Of a DNA stretch of 64,000 bases, positions 22,901 to 31,900 are shown piece after piece; positions within the stretch are counted from its first letter, which is position 1; each line of letters opens with the position of its first letter. Under the pieces are notes generated by a model. That model had not been told where the DNA came from, did not search any database, and worked only from the letters and a program-made list of their open reading frames with translations. The DNA is from Siderastrea radians (Eukaryota > Cnidaria > Anthozoa > Scleractinia > Rhizangiidae), in the NCBI GenBank assembly GCA_964017195.1, contig OZ024895.1, positions 23,684,733-23,748,732 on the forward strand, given 5' to 3'. Made by a program: the position numbers and the translations under genes.

Positions 22901-25900
22901 CAAGTTTTAAAGGCTTTTAGCCCGCCGTCAGGACGGGGTCTAGTAATACCGTTTTTGTTTTCATTATTATTATTTTTTTGGGTGGTCACTTGCCTCAGAC
23001 CACCTGTTTTCGCTCGGCCAAACAAATACTCGTCGTGTCTTTCGCTACACAGGTAAGGGCTTTTATCTTGAGTGACCGTAACATATTTTACACCCCGGGG
23101 GGAAGGAGAACAACGGCGGGGTCTAATGCCCCTGGGGCTTTTCTTGTTTAGTTTTGACTTACCCTGGGTACCAGAGGTGTCTCTCGCGTGCACCTCGAGG
23201 AGCAGTCATCGGCCGCAGAAAATGTGAGGCACTAAAGTTCACGCGTGATGGACCGCGCAAGAAAAGCCTGTGGTGCCTAGCCTGCGTCGCAGACGTAATA
23301 TAACGCTAGGTTAAATTTCGTCTGCGACGCAGGCTACTGGCACCCAGCATAAACATAACCCAAGGAGATTTTATGTTTTTGATCTTATTTCCTTGTTTAA
23401 CATGTGTTTTGATAGCAAAGCAAACAGTCCCTTATCCAAGCTGTAGTGAAACAAAATTCCCATGCCAGAGAAAGGATCGAGAAACACAAGCATGAGGTAG
23501 GTAATAATATTTGTGAACCTGTTAGTTAATTTACATGTAACAGATGTTAAAATCAAAATTTTGTTTTGATCAGAATGATGTTTAGATCTGTTTCTGTGAA
23601 GGTGCTGAAAGAAGAGTAATTTTTGGGACTTTGAGAGCTGATCGCTTTAATAGAAGGTGACCTCTTCATACAGGGGTGTGCTCTAGTCGGTTATAATTAC
23701 ATATTATGCTTTTCTCGCTTACAATGTATAATAGACATCAGACCTCTGGCGGTAGCTGCCTTTTGATAAAACAAACGGGCACATGTCTACGGGTGCAACA
23801 AAAAGTACATTCAGTAGACGGTTTTTTGAAATGTTGGAAAAATGGATGATACAAAAGGAAGAAGCATTTACAGCTACGTCACGTAGGCTACATGCGCAAC
23901 AACACTGAAGGCAGTGAGGATAATCTTAACAAACGTTCCTATGGTAACACGTTTGCTAGCACAGCTTTGCTTATCTTCAGTGGCATCAAACTTCATTTGC
24001 GCGAGTTTAGGGTAATAATCATTCCAGAAGGCCATTCGGCGAGGATAAAACGACGCCGCCATCTTGGGATTTGTGTCGAGTTTCAGGTAAGCTCTGTGAG
24101 TCGAGTTGAACGTCTCCCAGGTAACACCGCTGACTTGTGGCTCAGGGGACCTGGCGAAGTCTGCGTACATTGCCATGATAAGCCGGCTGACATTACTGTC
24201 GGTTGCGTCAAATTTGAGGGGGATCCCAGGGAGCATTGGAATTCCGAAGTCATAGACTATGTTCTCCGCATGGGCCACACCCATCCACTCAGGTAAAGCA
24301 CTCAACTTTGACCGATGAGCGAACTCGTACATGTAAACTGGAGCAAACTGACTGTGCATATCGGCTGTCTCGCAAATAGATGCACAAAAGATGTAATCTC
24401 CAACAAGATCTACCAGTTGGCTTCTTAGTGCGTATTTATCACTATTGTCAGGCCATGGTGTGTACATGAATTCCAAGGCGTCCGCAATGAGGTCAACTTT
24501 CTCCTTTCTGTGGAACAAAACGAACCAGGCGCATTTACTTCTCAGTTTACCTATTGTCTCGAATAAACGCCGTTTGTTAAAAACTGGCGTTCATGTTAAT
24601 TAAACAATGATGTTTTTCGTCTGTTTTTGACAGCCTTATTGTTTCGTTAAAAAAAAAGACCCAAATCAGTTCACCGTGTCGTTAGTTAAAAGTCTCAACA
24701 AAAGCAAGTCTTCGGTGTGCTTTTTTGCATGCCACACAGATTTGTCTCTTCGCAGCCACTCTTTTAAGGCTGTGGAGTTAGCGAAACAGATAAATTGTAC
24801 TGGTGTACCCTGCAAGGTTATGAAGCTAAGTCACTACACTTATTGATCAAAAAGAAGCAACACATAAGGTCTGATTCAAGTGAACGCCTGACAATAAATA
24901 AATGCCAGCATCTAAACTAAACGCTGGGCGCGTTTATTTAAAACTTGACCAGAGACACCCGGCGTTTCCGCGGGGCCCGGCATTTTGGGTGTTCAGGAGG
25001 GGGCCTGCCTCTCTATCTTACCTTATATAGATGTCAAACTCTTGCCGCTAAGGGACTGAAATAGCTGGGCTTTTTGTGTAATCTGGAAAAAGTTTGCCCG
25101 ATTACAGTACATGATATTCGCCTTCAACGCAGACTGTTGCATAAAAAGATTAAGATATTCTAGGCGCCATGTAAAGTGCAGAGAAGGCCCTGAGGATGAA
25201 GTTGGGCCTAACTGAGAAATGTTAATGAAATTGTGAATATATGAAACTCATATATTTGAACTGCGGAATGAAGAAATAAGTTTAAAGAAGATCCTCGCAG
25301 TTATTAACGCAACTTATGCAGTTGCGAAAAGAAAGCCTGAAAAAATCAGGCTTGCCGGGATTCGAACCCTGACCTCTGCGATACCGGTGCAGCGCTCTAA
25401 CCAATTGAGCTAACAAGCCAACTGGGAGCTGGTCATTAAATTGGTTCGAACCAATTTAATGACCAGCTCCCAGTTGGCTTGTTAGCTCAATTGGTTAGAG
25501 CGCTGCACCGGTATCGCAGAGGTCAGGGTTCGAATCCCGGCAAGCCTGATTTTTTCAGGCTTTCTTTTCGCAACTGCATAAGTTGCGTTAATAACTGCGA
25601 GGATCTTCTTTAAACTTATTTGAGAAATGTTAACTCACCGACTGTGTTGGGCTTCTGCAAACTTGGTCAGAAATGATCTGAAAAAATGCGGACTTGTCCC
25701 GTTAACAAGACTTTCCTTTAGCCCAAAAGACCCCGCAGCTATGGGTCCAAGAAAGGGCGAACCTTCCTGACTGGTAAAACACAAGATCAATGGCACTCTG
25801 TTGAAATTGCCATTCTTCCGCAGATTTCGAGGCGTGTCATGAAGAAAAATTTTGTCCACAACTGGTGCCCATTGCAAATGATCAACAAACCGATAGCTGG

Positions 25901-28900
25901 TTTTTCGAGAGGCTTCTTCTATGTCCGTTCCCTTTTTGTTTCTTACGCAGGCTACCATTTCATGGTGATTGCTCGTGGTACAGTCCAGGTTTTGAGCAAC
26001 CTCTTTCGCGTAACTAAGACCAGAAGAGATTGGTTGGGTCGCAATGGGGCTTAACTCTACACCACTCTCTGCAATGGCCTGGTGGAAGAGGCCCTTGGAT
26101 AGAGGCGACATCAGATGTAGGCCTACACTCATTCCACCAGCGCTCACTCCAAATATAGTCACCTTATTAGGATCCCCGCCAAAATCCCCGATGTTTTCTT
26201 GGACCCACTTCAGTGCTTCCACTTGATCCAACATTCCAAAATTCCCGGGGGCCGCGGAATCTCCGGTCGTGAAAAAGCCTAATGCTCCAAGGCGGTATTG
26301 GATCACGACAACTACCACCCCCTGCAGAGCCAAAACATCACCTGGATGCATGATTGCAGAACCGCCGTCGAATCCTCCACCGTGAATGTAGAACATTACG
26401 GGTAAACTCAAGCTGGCGTTCGGGGTGTAGACATCGATGTACAAACAATCCTCGCTGAACGAAAAATTTTGAGCGTAGGGCTTGAAAACGTAGTCATAGG
26501 CCGTGTTTTGCAGGCAAATGTTCCCATGCTTTTTCGCTGAGAAAACTTTCGGTTTCCACTCTTTCGGTGGTCGGGGTGGTTTCAACCTAAGTCCTCCAAT
26601 CGGAGGAGCAGCGAAAGGAATACCTAGGAACTTGCTGACAGACTTATACGGGGCAGAGGCATTTGGAAACGACGCCATTAGACCTTCGATCAGTCCATAC
26701 TTTGTTGACACTATCACTGATGCGACCAGAGGCAACAATGCGCAGAACATGGACGTTGTTAAAAGCGTAGACAACATTCTTCTCTTCAGGGATGTATTTT
26801 TATACATTACCTCAGTTCACGTGCTGACAAAATGCTGAAACGAACCCGTAGCAATGTCTGCCTTGAGAGACAGTGCCATTCGGTACTGCGTGATGAATCC
26901 TAGGCTCCTATTTATCCGCTGGTGACGTGACATTATTTCGTTGTTCTGTATAAAAATAGATCTCCCTTTGGCTGTCGTGACAATCCGTCAATATCGACCT
27001 ATTTGTGGTATGTTTAAACCCTTGCCAACACCCAAGCTGCACGTTTCACATAGAAGTCGAAACATTCTTAAGTCCTTTCGATCCCTTGAGTCAAACCTTG
27101 AGCTGTGAAACACATATGAGCTCTCAAATGAAGCATTTGTCATTTGGTGTAGTTTGTTTATCTTTGCGTAATGCATGTTAGTTTGGGTTATTTTTTCTCT
27201 TTAAAATTTTTGACTGTCAGAGGGAGCAAATTGGTTTAAGAAGTAGATGGCTGTGTAGATAAACACAAAAGCGCAAAATTTATGATGCGTACACCTTGAA
27301 AGCATGCATGTGTATATACTTTGGTATATACTCCATGTGACATCCAAGCTTCTTTGTTTATAAATGTTCGTGTGAGACCACTGAGTTGAAATGTTACAAA
27401 CATTCTCGGGGGAATATGTACAAACAAAATGCTGACGCAGAGAACGTTAATCCTATGAATTCAGCGGTAAGCCAAAGGAGTGCGTGACTCAGCGCCTTGT
27501 CACAAATGGCGTGATTAAATGGAGTCACGCAAATGTGCGTGTAAAGGTGTATGGTGTTATAGCTGTCGCTACATTTTATGCATAACTGCTCTTTCGGAAA
27601 TTATTGGCGGATCCTGGGATCCTCGGCAGTTAATTTAATGCATCTAAGCCAATCCTGTATGAACGAGTCACTCTCAGGTCACCCTTTGGAATTGGCTGAC
27701 GGCTTAATACAAGTTGGCCATTTAATTTAGGCTTAAGTCACTTAAAAAGTTATCAACAAAAGAAAAATTTGGCATAGACTCAGGAAGTAACACGCAGGAC
27801 GATTTGGCCCCAAAGCGTTTTAGATTTCTTTTAATAATTTAGGACAAATTTACGAAACTGTCATCACCAGCGTAGCTTTATTTACAAAGTGACCGTTTTA
27901 AAACCTGCGTTGAAATACAGGTGAAAGCAATCAAAAGAATCCAGTCGTTGGGGCTCTGTGAAAGTGGCCCGCCGAATAGAGGTCAAGTTAATAGTGAACA
28001 GTGGGAACAATTCTGGGGACTTTACTAACTGTTCACTTGATACGGAGAGTGATGCAAGTTTTGCGGGAGTGTATTAAACCGTTATTACCCTTTTATCAGA
28101 AACAGGAAGGGAAGTGTATCGCAGTAGAATCATCAGAGGGAGATATTTTTTTGCAACAGCTCTGCTGTTTTCATAGCTACAATCTCGGACATTCTAAATG
28201 GAACACTTAGACCACCCCTGCCCCCCCCCCAAAAAAAATCAAGGATGGAAAATGGCGCGTTTTTCCCTTCGCGCGACTTCATCATCGAGTTTGAGACGGG
28301 GTGGCGGTGGGGGGGGGGGGGGGGGGGGTAGGGGGTTCTGTTCTATGTTATTCCGTCCGAGATTGTAGCGTGCGCAATGGGCAAAACGCTTGCAAAATAA
28401 GTTACCTACAGGCAGTAACTCTGACTTTTATTCCTCAACAACTGTTGTAAAAGCTTGCCGCACAATTATTTTGAATTTGATTTCTTTTTCTCAGCTCCTT
28501 CATTACATCCAGGAGAAGATCTGCTCACACGAGGCTCACGTGGTTGTCATGGCGAAACAGTTGCACAACAGTGTTGCACAGGAGGTAGACAAATTTGCAG
28601 CATTACCGCTGGATCAGTTCCATTACTCGGGCGTAGAGAGGTCAGTAATTAACAATAATCCCTTGAGCGCGTTGTTTACTCATGCTTGACGATAAAATTG
28701 TGACCTCAAGAACGTACAGGAGAACCGTTTAAAGTTAGTATCATGTGATATTTTGTGCCTCTGCTATCGTATAATTACATCTATTGCGTTTTCAAGTTTT
28801 ATTATTGTCAATCCCGCTCCAAGCGAACATGGTGACATTCTTTTTATTGCACAGTTTGAAAAAATACGTAACAGTAAACATTCAGGAGCATTTCCACCTG

Positions 28901-31900
28901 TATGGAAAAACTGGTGAGAATTTTCCACCGAATGGAAGAGTACAATTTTTAGCTATAAAAAGGGAACGGGAAGGTGCCATTTGACAGAGGGCGCTTTCTA
29001 TTGGTATGGAAAAACCAGTGCAAATTTTCCGCCAAATGTAACAGTACAATTTTTCCACAAACAACCGCACATTTCATCAAGAAGGACGGACTCAAGTGAT
29101 GATGCAAATGGCGTAGTGACATTCCTAAAGTTTCGGCCGAAAAACGAGAAAAGAGGATTACCTCTGAAGATATTCCTTTCCGAACAACTTCCAGTGCAAA
29201 GGACCGTTCCATTTTATTTCCCATCACCAACAACATAACCAGTTATTACTCACAAGTGGAAAGCTCTCCGGGAAAACGTGACTAACCTCTATGTTAAGGG
29301 GAATAAGTTATGTCACCTAAAAACCCTTCTCTTTTCAGTGCTAGGCGAGTACCAGTTTCCGAGCTATCGATCAATCGCTTAGAGCGCCTGTCAGTAAGTC
29401 CCGGAGGAAGCACGATAAGGACTGTTTTAGACAACTTGGACTTCCCAGCCTACAAGGTAATCACTGGCGGGCGTCATATATTACCGTGCTGTGGCCGAGG
29501 CATCAAATTTAGCTACACTTGGCAAAGCCTCGTGAAAGCAACCAGGGAGTTGCTCATTCTCAGTGCCTTTCAGAAATAGCGCTTGCTCTAGGATTGTTTT
29601 CCACGGTTTTTGTGGAGTTTACCGTTGGTTCCAGGGAGGTTACTTACACGCCATCTTATTCCCCGGTCAAAACAAGAACGAGAGTCAGTGAGAGTCGACA
29701 AGACATCTTTGAGAGCACACAAGAGTCAATGAGAGCACATGAGAGAGGCCAAAACGGGAGAGAGAGTACAATGTATGAACTCTCGTCGATTGTATGTAAA
29801 ATACGAGTACTTTCAAACTCTTCGAGAGAGTTTCAGGCCAAATTAAATCAAAGGTTTAAAAATTCCGTCGAATAATGAAAAGTTTTGAGTAGATCAAACT
29901 CTATAAGCGCACGAGAGTCAGCGAGAGCGCACGAGACTTTCAGGACGAGAGTTGGAACTGTCGGCGACGTTCGTTCCTGTTTTACCCAGATGCTAACCCA
30001 GACCGGGCAAGAAATAAAGTAAACGTGAAATGACGAGCGTTTAAGGCCTTCGGGAGCACGTGAGAGCTTGCGAGAGTTTATGAGAGTTAGAGGCCAAACA
30101 AGAGCCGTGAGAGTTTGAATTTTCATCGATTGTTGAGGAGATTCAAACTCTTCTAGAGTGCGCGAGAGTCAACTCTCGGCAAGGCTTGAATGACCCGGGC
30201 TAAATTAAGACGATTATTTACCCCGCCGTCAGGACGGGGTCTATTAATACCCAGACCTCCGGTTTTTGCTCGGTCAAACAAATACTCGTCGCGTCTTTCA
30301 CTACACAGGCTAGAGCTTGTATCTTAAGTGACCATAATATATTTTACACCACAAGGGGAGAAGAACAACGGCGGGGTTTAATGCCCCTGGGTCTTTTCTT
30401 GTTAAGCGACGTTTAGTGAGGGTGTAACAAAACTGTGGCTTCATAAACCAAGCTTAAGGACGGTGCCTCCTTTTGGTAATGCGCATACGTTCTGCGCATC
30501 TTGGGATATTCGGGTTTCTTAAGGAATTTGGCCACTAATACAACAATAGTTTTGCGCGGTTTAATTCTATGTGGAAAAAGCAGATCTTCGCAAGGGCTAT
30601 CAGAATCCCAAAAAGAAAACTGGGGGTAACCACGCAGTTTTCAGAGATAACTGAGCTTAAACTTGGAAAGAAATTGCCATACATTCTTTGTATCTTAACG
30701 CTTTTTTTAGAATTATGGTTGATTAATTAACTCTGAAAATGCGTGGTTACCCACATTTTTCTTTTTGGATTCCAGCAAACCTTGCTAAGATCTACTTTTT
30801 CCACATAGTCATAACCTTTGCAAAAATACATCTGTATTAGGAGGCACCGTCCTTAAACTAGTCACCCGGAATGTCTAGCGTAATTTACCGCAAACCCCGT
30901 TTAGAACATGTATACAGGCTAAAAATAACTCGCAAATTAGCAATGTGGGAGTTAACAACTACCTGCTTAGATTGACTGGCTTATGAGTGGGTTGCATGAC
31001 GTGGTCGCCAGGTTCTGCACAATTTTGAAAGTCTAGAAAACGTATGGAAATGTTTACAAGAGAAGAGGTTGTAACTGGAGGTAGGGCACTAAAATGAAGG
31101 GCGTAGGTTGCAGCTGAGATAAGTGATCTGTGTGATAACGTGTTATATTGTGGAGCTTTCTCCGCTACTACGTAAACTGTTCCATGCATGGTATGTCATC
31201 CTTGTGTAACTTACGAAGAAACATCTCTCTTTGCACCTGATGTAGGCGCCTGAGGAATTGTTACCAACTGCCATGAAGTTAAAGGAGAAAGGCAAGAATC
31301 GTATTATATTTCTGTTTCTTGGTTTCAGCTTCTGTCTTCTTGCTTCTAGTTGACTGGCCAGCCTTTTAGTTGACTGGCCAGCCTGTCTATTTAGATTATG
31401 AGCTCGAGATTTCTATCGCGTGATAGTTGATGAGGCCTTTGGCCTCATCAACTATCACGCATAGAAATCGAGAGCGAATAATCTAATTGTTTTAGTATAA
31501 ATCTAGATTAATATTCCACTGAAGTGAAAAGTTTTACATCATTGCACTGTTATTTTGAAGTATAAGACTGCGGCTGCTGGTCACCTTTTCGCTACGCACT
31601 ATCTATCACGAAATAGATAGCGAGTAGTGTAGCCAATCAGATTGCAGCATTTATGATAGAATGCTAGTAGATTTATACTAATATTCGATAGAAATCTTGC
31701 AGCTCAGAAACTATATAAAAATTACGTTTCTTTCCTTTTTTAGTCGAAGACACTAGATCTCTTGCACAGACACGTGACGGTGCGGTGTCAGATGTTGATG
31801 GTGACCGGTCATGTGAAAGAATGGTTGCACACTTAAGTGGTGAGTGACAAATTCCCCCCTCTCACCCCTCCACCTCTAGAAAAATAAACTGGGGACTGCA

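Noticed and set aside
25475..25550. Apparent tRNA gene (and its mirror at 25345-25420)
   Set aside because: The A and B boxes and acceptor pairing are present, but position 33 is C, the anticodon stem has a mismatch, and the same head is attached to a SINE body in several places, so these are SINE heads.
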